The notes below the pieces were generated by a model. That model was not told the DNA's origin. It did not search any database and saw only the letters and a list, made by a program, of their open reading frames with translations. From Mesostigma viride (taxonomy: Eukaryota > Streptophyta > Mesostigmatophyceae > Mesostigmatales > Mesostigmataceae), in the NCBI GenBank assembly GCA_009746045.1, contig RPFO01001003.1, forward strand, positions 1-63,857: 63,857 nt of DNA, given 5' to 3'. Below are positions 18,352-28,985 of this stretch, one piece after another (positions within the stretch are counted from its first letter, which is position 1; every line of letters starts with the position of its first letter). The position numbers and the translations under genes are program-made.

Positions 18352-18833
18352 AGTTGCAAATAAATGGAATGCGATGTAAATCAGAAAGCATGAAATGAAC
18401 GTTGTGTTTATTGTTCTCATACGTTATTGTCGTTGCTGCATAATTCGTCTTCGTTGCGCATATATTCTATTGCGCTTGGCACCTTCATCAGTCTTGCTGA
18501 ATATCCTACGTGGACATGCATTCCGTGTAGTTCAGTGCATGCCGCGTGTTAGATACTTCTAGAATCCTCTAGGAGGTACCAAGGCAGATGCGCATACATA
18601 ATAGGCCGATAGTCGGCTCAGTCCTATTGACAGTACTACACCGGCCCTTGACCAGCCGGTGACGTGGAGGCCTGGGAGACGCCCACATATTCTACGTGGC
18701 GTTATCCCATTGGCGAGTACTAGTGAAGTACAGCCATTGGCCCAATACTACAATAAAGTATATTGTAGTAATCTGTACAAGATCCTCTATCTCTGAGGAC
18801 CCATGTGGACCCTAGATGGGTCTCCAACCAACT
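18352..18833 (-). repeat. 5' LTR, 482 bp
   Basis: Same sequence and length as 12379-12860. It should contain the element promoter. Only 13 nt separate it from the gag ATG, which leaves no ordinary tRNA primer-binding site. Confidence 0.95.
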
Positions 18834-18838
18834 CTGAC
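18834..18838. repeat. target-site duplication CTGAC, right copy
   Basis: Matches 12374-12378. Confidence 0.9.
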
Positions 18839-19989
18839 CTCAGTGGGGGTGTCACATAGTACGCGTGAATGGGGAAGGCGGTGCCCACGCAGCTCTAGTT
18901 CACCGAGGTCCAGTTCAATGGGTACGGAGTTTGCTCCTAAGCACGGCCGCACGGTTGCTGTCTCCCCTGGCGGCTGGGTGAAGCGACGCAGCACCACGCT
19001 GCATTGGCGGCGGGCGCGGTCGGTGTCCTCGCGTTCTTCTGCTCGGCAGTGGGAGCCCTTCCATCTCCTGCAGCTGAAGTCGTGGCGATGGTGTTCGTGG
19101 CGCTGACCGCGCAGTAGGTCCGCGTAGGAGATGGTGGCCGTCTGCGCCGCAATCTGCGGGACCTGCGCGGCCAGGGCCTCTGTCTGGGCGGTTCCATGGC
19201 TTCGAGCTAGCTTCTTGATGAGCAGGCCGCACTTGCCCTCCACCTGGTTGAGGCAAGAGAGCAGGGCGGCATCAACTGGTGCAACAGAAGCCTGCGCCGC
19301 GGTCCGTGCAGCGCCGTGAGCTGGCCGGGGCCGCTGGAGCTTGTGGGCGACTAGCTCGGTTTCCCGTCGCTTTGGAGACCCGGGCCTCCACCGTGTTGAG
19401 CGTCGCGGTCAGCGTTGCCAGCTTCTCGGCCTACTGCCGGGTCAGGTCAAGTGCTCCTCCAGCACTCCGCGGATATCATCCTTGCAAAGGGAGGGACCCA
19501 GTGTGGCTGCTGGCGCGGGGGCTGGGTTGAGGAGCACGTATAGCGATAAGATCGTGTTCGCTGAGTTGAAAGCAGCTGGTCAGGATACAGAAGAAATGGT
19601 ACCTCTCTGACGTGTTGAGCAGCCACTCCATGTTGTCGTAGTCTATATCCGCCCCCGCGGTAGCAAAACAATCTTGCGTTCCTGTGCTAAGTAGTTTGAT
19701 GACATGGGCACATCGTCCCTTGGACAGACTTTAACCAATCGCTGAGGGTAAAGAGACTGTTCGGCTCCGGCCGGGGAAAGGCGACTACATTTGTGTTCGA
19801 TCGTGGCGCGCAAGGTTTCGGGCGACGAGCTTGGCGATGGGTGGGCGGTTGGTCCGGACGGGTGAGCGAGGGCGAGGGCGAGTATGGGTTGGGCTGGGCG
19901 CCCGAAAGCTCCTTTTCCAGACATCGTGTAACTGTAGCTTTGGGGGTCGTCATTAACCTGCCTGAATCGTGTAAGTTCATTAATTGATT
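18839..19989 (-). mobile_element. N-terminal and central part of the older ORF1 unit
   Basis: Minus-strand frames hold the start MSGKGAFGRPAQPILALAL (19924), a Ser/Pro-rich N-terminus, EWLLNTSERYHFFCILTSCF-type text near 19600, and an ORF1-like segment near 19200-18850 (ISYADLLRGQRHEH, VVLRRFTQPPGE, ELRGHRLPHSRV). These correspond to the ITTWADMLKQH, AILKNFDLVEGE and LTAHRLPRARG segments of the copy at 10322-11728. Multiple frameshifts make it a dead copy. It continues on the other side of the LTR element at 12373. Confidence 0.6.
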
Positions 19990-20510
19990 AATTAAGAACA
20001 TAACTCCGTTGGGAGGTTATGTAACACATAGCATATATAGGGGGCATGCATATGGTTACTAATACATTCAGTGAGCTACAACCTGCAGGTGGGGGGATGT
20101 AAACCGCCACCTACTCTGGGTGCACCTGCACCTGCACCACCATGATGTATCATACCTAAAAGGCCTGGCATGGCCGTGGAAGATTATTAATTATGGCTGT
20201 ACGCAATGGCTAGGGTGCATGGCATCTCTGAGCAGAGAGCATCTCCGCATGGGCACAGCATGACTACATAATGCTAGGCATCATCTGGTGTGGGGCTCAT
20301 GACTTCATCACAGGCACACATGTACATATCTAAATAATGCTAATTGGGTTAATTCATCAGCTGGTGTGGGGCCCATAATAGGCGTGTACATGTACAAGGC
20401 CACGTTGGCTAGGCCTTACTATTCTACACTTCTACTGAGCATGTAGTCCCCTACTAAGTGGGGGTGGCTGGGGGTGCTGGGACAGCGGGGGTGAGGTGAA
20501 TCAAGTTGCA
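19990..20510 (-). mobile_element. 3' UTR fragment of an ORF1 unit, minus strand
   Basis: The left end reads GAACATAACTCCGTTGGGAG with a TTAATTAATCAATTAATG tail on the minus strand. The body matches the 3' UTR of the 9891-11990 copy in order (GCACATAGC, GCATATGG, GGTGCACCTGCACC, GTACATGTACAAGGCCAC). The copy is 5'-truncated at the very end of its ORF, near 20500. Confidence 0.7.
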
Positions 20511-20689
20511 CGTGCGTAACTTTCAGTCCAATAAGTATATTGCGACTCAGCTGTAACCCGGACTATATACTGCAGCGGATGCGCCCGCGTAAAAAGACGC
20601 ATCGAATTCAATTGCTCTCACTGAATAGGGGCTCAGTCACGAGAGTTCCGAGCGCTGCCGCCAACCATGTCGTTCAGCCGTACCATTAC
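20511..20689. other. no gene seen
   Basis: About 180 bp without recognisable coding. It includes AAAAAGACGCATCGAATTC, loosely like the leader of the ORF1 units, but the match is too short to call. Confidence 0.3.
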
Positions 20690-21235
20690 CCTGCTTCAGC
20701 CATGCTCGGCAAGGCTTGATAAATGTACTGCAGCCCATCCATGGCCACTGCCAAGGGCAGCGAAGTGACGGAAATATTTGGCCAGGGTATCAGCGTTTGC
20801 AACAAAGTCATGATCGACTCATAGCCTGCATCTTCGTCGCGCGCCGTCTCTTCGAGGATGATCGCGCTCCTGCAGCCTGCATTGTGAGTTTCCCGCCCGC
20901 CAGGGATTAACTAATTAATTAATTTTAATGTAGACGTGACCGCCAGGGATATTCGTCGGCTTCATTCATCAATCAAGGCATTTGTTTCTGTCCGCTCTAT
21001 CGGCCGTCGCCTTGCTCGCGCTCGCATACCCACCCGGCCCCGGGATTGCTGTCATCCGCATGCGGTATGAGGGGTCGACCACCTCGGCGCGCACTTATTA
21101 ACACGGCAAGTTACCCTGCCATGTCCACCATGCAGACATGCGTCTCACGTCTGGCAAGGCTGTGTCCTGTCATGCACCGTGCCGGCTGTTCATTACTGAA
21201 TTGTCGTGGATTATTATGCTATGCATCAGGCACGG
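20690..21235 (+). mobile_element. LINE reverse-transcriptase fragment, decayed
   Basis: In broken plus-strand frames: IFVARRLFED, IFVGFIHQS (for IFVDFIKAF), HVWQGCVLSC (for VWQGCVLSP) and IVVDYYAMHQAR. These follow the order of RT motifs in the LINE at 35134-38130. An internal TTAATTAATTAATT tract at about 20908-20925 may be a small insertion. It passes directly into an ORF1-unit fragment at about 21236. Confidence 0.65.
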
Positions 21236-21810
21236 TTCCTCTAGAGCTCGCCGCAAGAAGCTGGTGAACACCTCCTGGTCGCTTGATGACGACCTGACGC
21301 CAGCCCAGCAGCAGCAACGCTGCGATTAGTGGCCCGACTACATCCGCCACAAGACCAACCCCGAGAAGCCCCAAGTGTACTGGCGGGGCGGGGTCACCTT
21401 GATGCCAACAAGAAACTGTGGAAGCCCCCCTGCATGGCTTCCCCGGGATAGAGCACTCCAGCTAGTTGTCTAGATGGGGGCAATCGATTATATGGGATAG
21501 CTTAGTAGGCATTACAATATACTTGAAATGATATTAGCGCACAGCGTTAGTAGTATACCTTCAATTAGCTCTGGCACCTTGTGGTCATCAGCTTGCGCCG
21601 ACGTCTTGAGCCCACCTAGTTGTACTGCACCCACAGTGATGCGCCCCGGCATGATGCACGTACCATGCTGTGGAGAGAGCGCTCTGTGGCCTGCCCACTT
21701 AGGGCAGTGAGAGAAGCTAGGGCGCCCTCCCTCCTTAAAACTGTGTTTATATAGGGTTGAAGGTTCCTTTACTCTGTATTTGCACCCACGTGACGCAGTC
21801 ACGTGCTTAG
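21236..21810 (+). mobile_element. ORF1-unit C-terminal fragment with 3' region, plus strand
   Basis: Reads WSLDDDLTPAQQQQRCD, a stop, then WPDYIRHKTNPEKPQVYWRG, the C-terminal ORF1 domain. About 350 bp of non-coding sequence follow, ending in the perfect hairpin CACGTGACGCAGTCACGTG (about 21787-21805), the same hairpin that ends the LINE copies at 27.7 and 34.7 kb. Confidence 0.6.
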
Positions 21811-23700
21811 TAAGGGGAGGGTCCCATAGAAATATATCAAAACTTACCCCCCCTAATAACTACAGAAATGCAACTGACAACCACTGAATGATGTTTGGGG
21901 ACCATAAACATGATGTTTGGGCATGCATACCACCACTTGTTGGGGGTACTACCCCCAGCCATACACCGGCTATGAGCTAAAAATAGAAAAAAACGCTGTC
22001 CGGGGCACATCTTGCCCAGAACAGTGGGAGAACCAGTTGCATGAAAAAAGCACACCCCATATGAAAATGTCATGGGACATTGTTTCTACCTAATAATTGG
22101 ATCAACAAAATCAGCACATCCCTTTGAGTTATTAATTTTTGGGCCAAAAATACGCTTTTTTAGGCGGGGCGTCCCCATACACACTCATAACACATCGATT
22201 AGGCCTGAAAAGCACAAGTCAAATTCTGTCATGACCATAGAAGGCACTGTCAAAGTTTGGTGGCATTCTGAGCTCAGCTGTAGCAGTTATTAATTTTGGC
22301 AGTTGGCCACCTGTGCAGACGCTAAGGAAGGCATTAGTGAGTACACTAACACTTCGACACTATGCCATCCAAAAGGCTCCTGACCATGCCCAATTCGACC
22401 ACCATGTACAAGGTGGCTGGGCACGTCATGTGCCCTTGCCTTACCTCGACACGGGCAACCTGTTGCGTGTGTGCACAACAATGAGGCAGGTAGCTCTACT
22501 ACATGCCTAGCCAACACTTCTAAAGCATATTCCAGGTTTATGGTGTGGGCATCATCCCAAAACCAAGCTCAAACACACCCTAGAAAGCCATATCCACTAA
22601 TTGCCCAACAAGGGTAACAACAGACAGTCCACAGAGAAAGCAGAATTATCATACATGCTGCTTGCCAAGGCTTCTTACCATGGTTACCTTGCCTTGCTAG
22701 CATATGAATTAGGGCTCTCCCATTTTAGTGGGAGAAAGGCCAACAAGACAACGATAACCCCTACGTGCAGTTCCACCCATGCAGTATGCCCCTCAGAAAA
22801 ACCACTGCCACCTTTCTTTCCAGCGCAATTGTTTGCCAAGAAACAAACTCAAGCTTGTGAGCCTCTAACCACAATTAAGCCTCTGCTAAGAAAGGCCGCG
22901 TCAATATTCACACAAAACTGAGTGCTGTTAGCAATCTCCTTCCAAGAAACCACTCAGCAAATCCCTGACAACTTGACGATATGCCACGGTCACGCTTTGA
23001 CACATCCCAGCCATGCAACGTACATAAAAACCACTGAAAGGTGCCAGGAATCTGGCGATGCGTAGCACGGAATGGCATTATACCTGGCGCTAACTGCACG
23101 GAAAGAAGCCGAAAACTTGCGTTGATAACCCATAAAGGAAGCGAAACATTTGTAGGGTCACGTTGATCACACGATCGTACCATTACCGGAATTGTCCTTC
23201 GCCCAGCGGCGCAAGAAAGAACAACCTTCCATGGAATAATGAGACGCGCATCCCGCGAGCCTGGAGAGTGTCTTACCGATCATGACGGAAATCTTGCCGA
23301 AACCCAGCAAATTTTTTAAAGCTTTACCAATAACGATTTAAACGCATCCTTGACGCTAGGTGTAAAGCCCATAAAACCTGACAATCACCGCCGCCAGCGT
23401 GCATTCTAATTTATTCCTCTCGACGAAAACATCAGATTGGACCCCCGTGGCGATGGTCATCAATAAAATCATCGACACTGCAAAAAACGCGAACTCCGCT
23501 ACGAAGTATAGTATCATTTACTCATCGTCTTTAAGATGCGCTCAGTTTCTCTGCATTCCGCGAGCTATCTTTTTCTACTCTGCCTGAAAGCACGTCGCCA
23601 TGGCCAGCTCCGGTAGGGGTGCGCGCCCCGTGCACCACTTTTTCACGGTACGGACGGGTACCGCGAATTTTTCGGCGCCAAAATATTCGCGCCGGGACCG
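21811..23700. other. about 1.9 kb without a recognised gene
   Basis: Several short open frames exist (for example 22601-22921), but none resembles a known family and none shows splice-site or codon support. The stretch may be single-copy host sequence between insertions. Confidence 0.4.
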
Positions 23701-23760
23701 TCCCCTTAATTAATTATAATTAATTAATTAATTAATTAATTAATTATTCAATTAATTATC
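23701..23760. repeat. (TTAA)n/(ATTA)n microsatellite
   Basis: About 50 bp of near-perfect TTAATTAA repeat. Similar but shorter tracts mark nearly every LINE/ORF1-unit junction in the window. Confidence 0.85.
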
Positions 23761-24424
23761 AGGCACGACTGGGCCCGCACGTCACTTCCCTCTAAGCATC
23801 GCTGACGGCGCGAACATGGCCTAGTGTTTAAAAATGAGCCCGGGGAAGGGGGGCTGACCAACATGCAGAATTTACTCACTGAGCTGATTTGTACCGACGA
23901 CACCACGCTCAAAGCATGAGCACTGAGCCGGCGTCTGCCCAGCTTTGGCGCTGGACTGCCCACTGCATGCCGCTCGAGGCCGGGCTCGTGCCGAGTCGGT
24001 CTAGAAATCAGCCCCTGGGCAAAACCGGTCGTGGCCTAGTTGGCCCTTGGCCTGGCAGGGCCCCGCGGCCCGCCCGAGCTCTGCCTCTTAGATGATCGAC
24101 ACAAAGGTTAACTTGATCCCCGCTTCCGGCCTAGCTCTTCTTAAGCTGCGTGCTCGGCAGCTCCATGGCTTCGATCCCGATTGCGAGGACGGCATCACGA
24201 CCTGGATAGGCATGGCCTGGGCGCAGCTCCATGCACGAGCACCGCAGCTGGTGGAACAACCCCGCCCTGGCACCCCGCGCCCAGCTGGCTTGTCAAGCAC
24301 GTCACCTGTTCACTTCGCCAAGTTCTGACGATCCTGCATGATATATGCCGCTGACGAGACGTGGACGCTTCATGCGCAGGAGCTGGAGAAACGACTCGAC
24401 GGCGCCGACCAAGATGCTGCGCAT

Positions 24425-24744
24425 TAATTAATTAATTATTTAAAATCATAGAGCTCTCCGTGGGGAGCATATGTAACACATAGCCCTGAGAATTAAGGGG
24501 CATCTATGGGTTTGTAATACAATCAGGGTGACAACCCGCAGGTGTAGGATGTACAACTATCACCTGCTCTGGGTGCACTAGCTAGGTGCATGCACCTGCA
24601 CCTCCATGATGGTTCATGCCGGCTCCTAAACAAGCACAGGCACACAAGGCGACTTGAGGAGAGGGCCTAGAAGGCCTGCATGACATATGGGGTGGAAGGT
24701 ATGTGGCTAGGCTATAGCTGGGGTACACATGGCCTCTCAGCAGA
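24425..24744 (-). mobile_element. 5'-truncated ORF1-unit insertion with 9-nt target duplication
   Basis: A 320-bp piece of ORF1-unit 3' UTR on the minus strand ends in a TTAATTAATTAAT tail. It is flanked by GCTGCGCAT at 24416-24424 and 24745-24753. Removing it restores the LINE reading around KMLRKA. Truncation at 5', a tail at 3' and a target duplication are the signature of target-primed reverse transcription. Confidence 0.85.
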
Positions 24745-25257
24745 GCTGCGCATGCAAGGCACTTGATATTCCATTCACTTTGCACGTTACTACGTACTGT
24801 CATTAGCTATGAGGAATTGTACGCTGATTTACCATAGGTTTCCCACATGGCTTAGGTACAGGCGCGCGCCTGGGCCTAGCCGGGTACCTGGCCCGTGTGC
24901 ACAGATCAGGTAGACACATATAATTAATCAGACAGGCTATAATAGAATGCATGGCACTAAGCCCGCGCAGCCTGCGGGCCTTTTGTGACTTTTGTCCTTA
25001 CGTGGCATCAGTACCCCAGGCTGCGCGCGCGCCCGTCACCCACCATGCAGGCTCCGTACGTGGACTTTCCGTGCCTAGCGGCTAGCTGCTAGGCATGGAC
25101 ATGTGCTGCCCTAGCATACAGGGTGTCAGTGTAGACGGGCTCGATCATGCCCGAGGAGCCGCCCCCCTGGTTTGTCTGTATAAGTAATAATATATGGTTT
25201 GAGTGATTTCACTCTGCTGTAAGTAATTATATTTTTAAAATATAATATATGGCCGGA

Positions 25258-25308
25258 TTAATTAATTAATTAATATCAAGGAGACAACCAGCGCAGGCCA
25301 GAAATCGG
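25258..25308 (-). mobile_element. 51-bp retro-insertion with 12-nt target duplication
   Basis: Flanked by TATATGGCCGGA (25246-25257 and 25309-25320). On the minus strand it reads GGCCTGCGCTGGTTGTCTCC, then TTGATA and a TTAATTAATTAATTAA tail. The body occurs again without a tail at about 38321-38350. Confidence 0.8.
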
Positions 25309-25604
25309 TATATGGCCGGAGGCATGGATGGCTCGCAAGGACCGGTGGCAGGTAGTCATGCAGGTCGATACCACCCCCAAGTCACTGGGGGCTCCGCCGC
25401 CTCTGTGTGTGCAAGTTTGGCATCGGCATAGCGATTTGGGCCGACGTTGTGCCTGCCACTGACCCTGTAGCTAGGCTGTAACTATAGGAACTAGATAGCT
25501 ACATCCATCCACCCCATCCCATATTCATTGAATCCCTCGGTCAATTAAGGCCGGACTTATGCTCATGTAACGTAGTTGCGTGTAAATAAATTAGCTAGCC
25601 GGTC

Positions 25605-26215
25605 ACTTGTCAGAAGCGACCGGAAGCGGGGAGGGGAACTGGGGTATCGTCTAACAGGCGGAGCTCAGGGGGGCCGGGGGGGCGGCCTGGCCGAGGGCCA
25701 CGGCTCCCGTCTTGGGGCTGATTTCGAGACCAACAGGCTGGCACCCAGTCCTCCAGAGCCAGGCAGTCCAACCGGCAACCAAAGTTGGGCAGAATCCGGC
25801 TGCTCAATAATTAAGCGTGATGTTGTCGGCATAAATGAGCTCAGCGAGTAAATTCCGCTTGTTTGTCGGCCCCCCTTCCCTGCATGCATGGGCTTGTTCT
25901 GAGCCTCGAGGCCAGGGGCACAGCCAGCAATGCTAACAAATTGGGCACGTGCTTGGCGCACAACACAATCCATGCACTATGTCTATAAATACCGGCAATA
26001 ATGAACAGGTACGGCGACAGGACGCGGCCCTGCCAGACGCCTGTCTGCAGTCTGACTGTGGACATGGAGCGGGGTATTTTGCCGTGTCAGAGTGCGCATC
26101 GAGGTGGTCGACCCCTCAAACAGCGAGCGGATGACAGCAATCAGGGGGGTGGGGACACGAGCGCGGGCGAGAACGGCCCAAAGAGGGTCCCGGAGAACAG
26201 AGTCGAATCGTTTAT
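25605..26215 (-). mobile_element. LINE RT fragment, minus strand
   Basis: The minus-strand text matches the RT core of the 35134-38130 copy: PLIAVIRSLFEGSTTSMRT, LQTGVWQGRVLSPYLFIIAG, a YADN-type block near 25830 (decayed YADD), and the segment ending CFRAGWSPK... near 25730. It is truncated at both ends and joined at 26215/26216 to a plus-strand ORF1-unit fragment. Confidence 0.75.
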
Positions 26216-26875
26216 TGAGTCCCCTGAGGATAAGCAACGGTTCCTCTCTCGTCGCAAGCGGTTGCACGACCTCACCTGCATGGACGCTGGATGACGACCT
26301 CACCCCCGCTCAGCAACAGCAGCGACGCGACCTGTGGCCGGAATACCTCCGCCATAAGCAGGACCCCAAGTTAAGCCCAAGGTGTACTGGAGGGGCGGGG
26401 ACCAGCTGATGATCAACCACAAGATGTGGACGCCCCCAGCGGGCTAGAATAGCAATAGCCCTAGCTTGTAACCATTGGCGTCACTGCCGCTAAGGCAGCC
26501 ATGCCTAGAATGTTTGTCTAGCTGTGCCAACACACCTACTAGTCACGTGCCGCCGATGCACGCGGTACACAACCAGCCATAGCCTTAGCCTAGTCCTAGT
26601 ACAGCCATGCTACGCCCTGGCTATGTTCAGATTACTTGCCCACGCTCCTTGCTATGATATGCTCACATGGGTCTTATTGCACTCACAGACTGCCGGATCG
26701 TTAGCGTGTCCGTTTAGCTAGCGCGCCGGAATGCAGCTGTGGCATGCCTCTGGCGCATGAAGGAGCCTGGGGGTCTCTGCCCTTTCTCCTGTAGTGCACA
26801 CACAGGGATTAAAAGCACTTCGGTGCTCCGTGACTCCCCAACGGGAGCACGAGTTTAATTAATTAATTAATTATT
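26216..26875 (+). mobile_element. ORF1-unit C-terminal fragment ending in a CTCCCC-hairpin and (TTAA)n tail
   Basis: Begins SPEDKQRFLSRRKRLHDLT, then LDDDLTPAQQQQRRDLWPEY and LRHKQDPK (26285-26370), the L1 ORF1-type C-terminal domain. The non-coding part ends CTCCGTGACTCCCCAACGGG-AGCACGAG, then TTTAATTAATTAATTAATTA. This end is shared with the degenerate LINE at 29.9-32.4 kb. Confidence 0.65.
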
Positions 26876-27169
26876 GAGACCGCATACTTAACCGTTCCTA
26901 TGGTAGGAGCATACCTTTCCTACTAATTCTACTTTGTTTTCTGCCTAGTCATCTTTCCTTTGCATTTTCCAGGCTTCTACGTGCTCTCAACGGCGCTTCC
27001 CCGCTCTACCGGTCGGGTTGCCTCCACATGCACATCTTCGGTACCCCTTGTTCACATGCATCTTTGGGCTGCTCTCTCTTCGTCACTTCTATACAAGTAA
27101 TTAGTTCTCACACCTCACACACTAGTTCGTTTGGTTTGTTTGTTTGTGTTGTTGTTGTTGTTGTTGTTG

Positions 27170-27206
<37 letters not shown>

Positions 27207-27719
27207 CGTGTGTGTGTGTGTGTTTTCCCCACCCCTTTACTTACTTTAAATTCTTATTGTCATTTTTATGTATTCCTGTTCAACAATTTTGTATTCTCAT
27301 ATGTAATAATTTTTTCTTCTTCTCGTTTCATTGTTATCATTACTTTATTACTTTATTCTTTATTTTCATTTATTAACTTTTTTCTTGCTTTCGATCCTTT
27401 TTTCTCTCCTTTACCACTTCTCTTTGTGCCTCAACTCCTCTTTATTACTCTCACTGTTATGTTTGTTCATCCTGTCTATTTTTCACTGCCTACCCCTTTT
27501 CACCTTACACTTTTTCATTGGAGTGAGCTGGGCACGGGGCTTTAGACCCTGTTGGACATGCAGGAGACCCCCGGCCGGGCACCATGGGCGCTGAAACATC
27601 GAACTAGCTCCTGACCCATTCTCCAACATCGCCTGTGCCTCACCACATCCCAGCAATGACATCTTTCCTTATTCCATTTTTGTTTTGTTACACTACTATA
27701 TTATTATTACTCTTTACTT
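26876..27719. other. pyrimidine-rich stretch with microsatellite, no gene
   Basis: Strongly T/C-rich plus strand with a GTT run followed by a TG run at 27147-27222. Open frames here translate to low-complexity Cys/Val or Phe/Leu and are not credible proteins. Confidence 0.6.
27147..27222. repeat. (GTT)n followed by (TG)n microsatellite
   Basis: About 8 GTT units run into about 24 TG dinucleotides, with a short TGCGTGCG interruption. Confidence 0.9.
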
Positions 27720-28985
27720 TAATTAATTAATTAATTAATTAATTAATTAATAGACACGTGACTGCGTCACATGAGCATAAGTCCTCGATCAGTGGGAGGG
27801 GAACATGGGACGGAATGGATGGTGTAAGCTATCCGAGGTCCTAGTTACAGGGTTGTGGGCACCGCGGCCCGAATCGCTATGAATGCCATACCTGGTCACA
27901 CGCGGAGCCCCCACAGACTTGGGGGTGGTCTCCTTCATCACTACTTGCCATCTATCCTTGCGTACCATCTGCCTCCACATTACAGACAAACCAGGAGGCT
28001 GCCGGCCGGGTGTGAGCCCGTCACGTCTATAGTGTAGCACATGTCCATGCCGAGTCTATCACGAAAAGTCCACGGGTGGCGGCCCTAGCTGCCGCGCGCG
28101 GCCTGGGGCACGGCCAGGTGAGGACATATCGCCCATGCAGGCTGGATGGGCTTGGTGCCAGCTAGTCTATCTGATGTGTCTACCTGATCAGACTGTGCGG
28201 CCGGCCAGGTGCCTGGCTAGGCCCAGGCGCCTGTCACTGCCTATAATAATGTGGGAAATATAGGGCAAATCAGCGTACAAACCCTCATTACTAATGTGCA
28301 AACCAAAGGGGATGTTAAGGGCATTGCGCAGCTAACATCTTGGTGACGTTGCCGTCGAATCGTTGCCCCAGCTCCTGCGTCAGTGTCCACTGGTCTCGGC
28401 GCCATAGCTAGGTCAGGATCGTCATTGAATGACGACCTTGAAGAGGTCACGCTTGACGATCCGGGGTAGGGCGGGGTTGCTCCATGCACCATGCAGCGGC
28501 GGTGGTCATGGAGTTGCGCCCACGCCATGCCGATCCGTGTCGTCAGGTCGTCCTCGCAGTCGGGAAGCGGCAACGGCCAATTAGCAGCTTGAAGCGGCCT
28601 GAAGTAGGGTAGTTTACCTCCGTGTCGTCTATAAGCCGAGGCGGAGTGTGGGTGGGGGCCCCCCACCCACACTCCGCCTCTTATAGACGACACCGAGGTC
28701 AACTACAGTGCCATGCCGAGGGCCAGGGCCTCCGTTTTGGGGCTGATTTCTAGACCAACCGGCCGAGCCTCGAGCGCCAGGCAGTCCAGCCAAAGTTGGG
28801 TAGACTCCAGCTTCTCGATGAGCGTGATGTCGTCGGCATAATTATGAGGTCAGCTATAGTAAATTCTGCTTGTTAGTCGGCCCACCTTCTCCAAGCTCAT
28901 TCGTGATCTCTAGGCCAGGGGCACGGCCTGCAATGCTAGCAAAGCGAGCACGTGCCTGGCGCATAACATAATTTCCACTCTTTAC
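27720..28985 (-). mobile_element. 5'-truncated LINE copy, minus strand
   Basis: The minus strand starts inside the RT domain near 28985 (matching VMRQARARFASIAG of the better copy) and includes DCEDDLTTRIGMAWAQLHDH (28560-28500). It ends with GGACTTATGCTCATGTGACG, CAGTCACGTGTCT and a (TTAA)n tail (27720-27750). It has frameshifts and a local palindromic duplication at 28620-28710. Confidence 0.8.
28625..28703. repeat. near-perfect palindrome, arms about 35 bp
   Basis: The left arm GTGTCGTCTATAAG...GGCGGAGTGTGGGTGG is repeated in inverse directly behind it. The left arm has three extra bases (CCG). The intact LINE copy (35505-35540) has only one arm, so the second is a later inverted duplication. 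Confidence 0.9.

Larger units (their letters stand above)
12379..18833 (-). mobile_element. complete LTR retrotransposon (copia-like, INT before RT)
   Basis: 6455 bp on the minus strand: 5' LTR 18352-18833, gag 18338-17097, pol 17058-13129 (open from about 17106 in frame), 3' LTR 12379-12860. The LTRs appear identical over 482 bp and the CTGAC duplication is perfect, so the insertion is young. Integrase precedes RT and RNase H as in Ty1/copia (Pseudoviridae), but the only protease-like domain lies between integrase and RT, not before integrase. A purine-rich run (AAGGGAAAGAATGG) precedes the 3' LTR and is the likely plus-strand primer. It sits inside an older ORF1 unit. Confidence 0.92.
23880..25580 (+). 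mobile_element. LINE ORF2 3' half, plus strand, carrying two nested insertions
   Basis: Starts in the RT domain (LICTDDTTL for LIYADDITL near 23886; GLEISPW near 24000), continues with DCEDGITTWIGMAWAQLHA (24178-24235) and an ETWTLHAQELEKRLDGA block, and is interrupted after 24424 by an ORF1-unit fragment. It resumes near 24754 and ends with GGACTTATGCTCATGTAACG (25553 on), a decayed version of the LINE 3' hairpin. Alignment is to the minus-strand copy at 34.7-38.1 kb. A 51-bp insertion sits at 25258-25308. The copy is full of substitutions and is old. Confidence 0.75.

Noticed and set aside
22601-22921. 106-aa plus-strand frame as a possible gene
   Set aside because: No recognisable domain, no neighbouring exon and no codon-use support.
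27128-27545. Cys/Val-rich and Phe/Leu-rich membrane-like small proteins
   Set aside because: Translations of a GTT/TG microsatellite and T/C-rich DNA.
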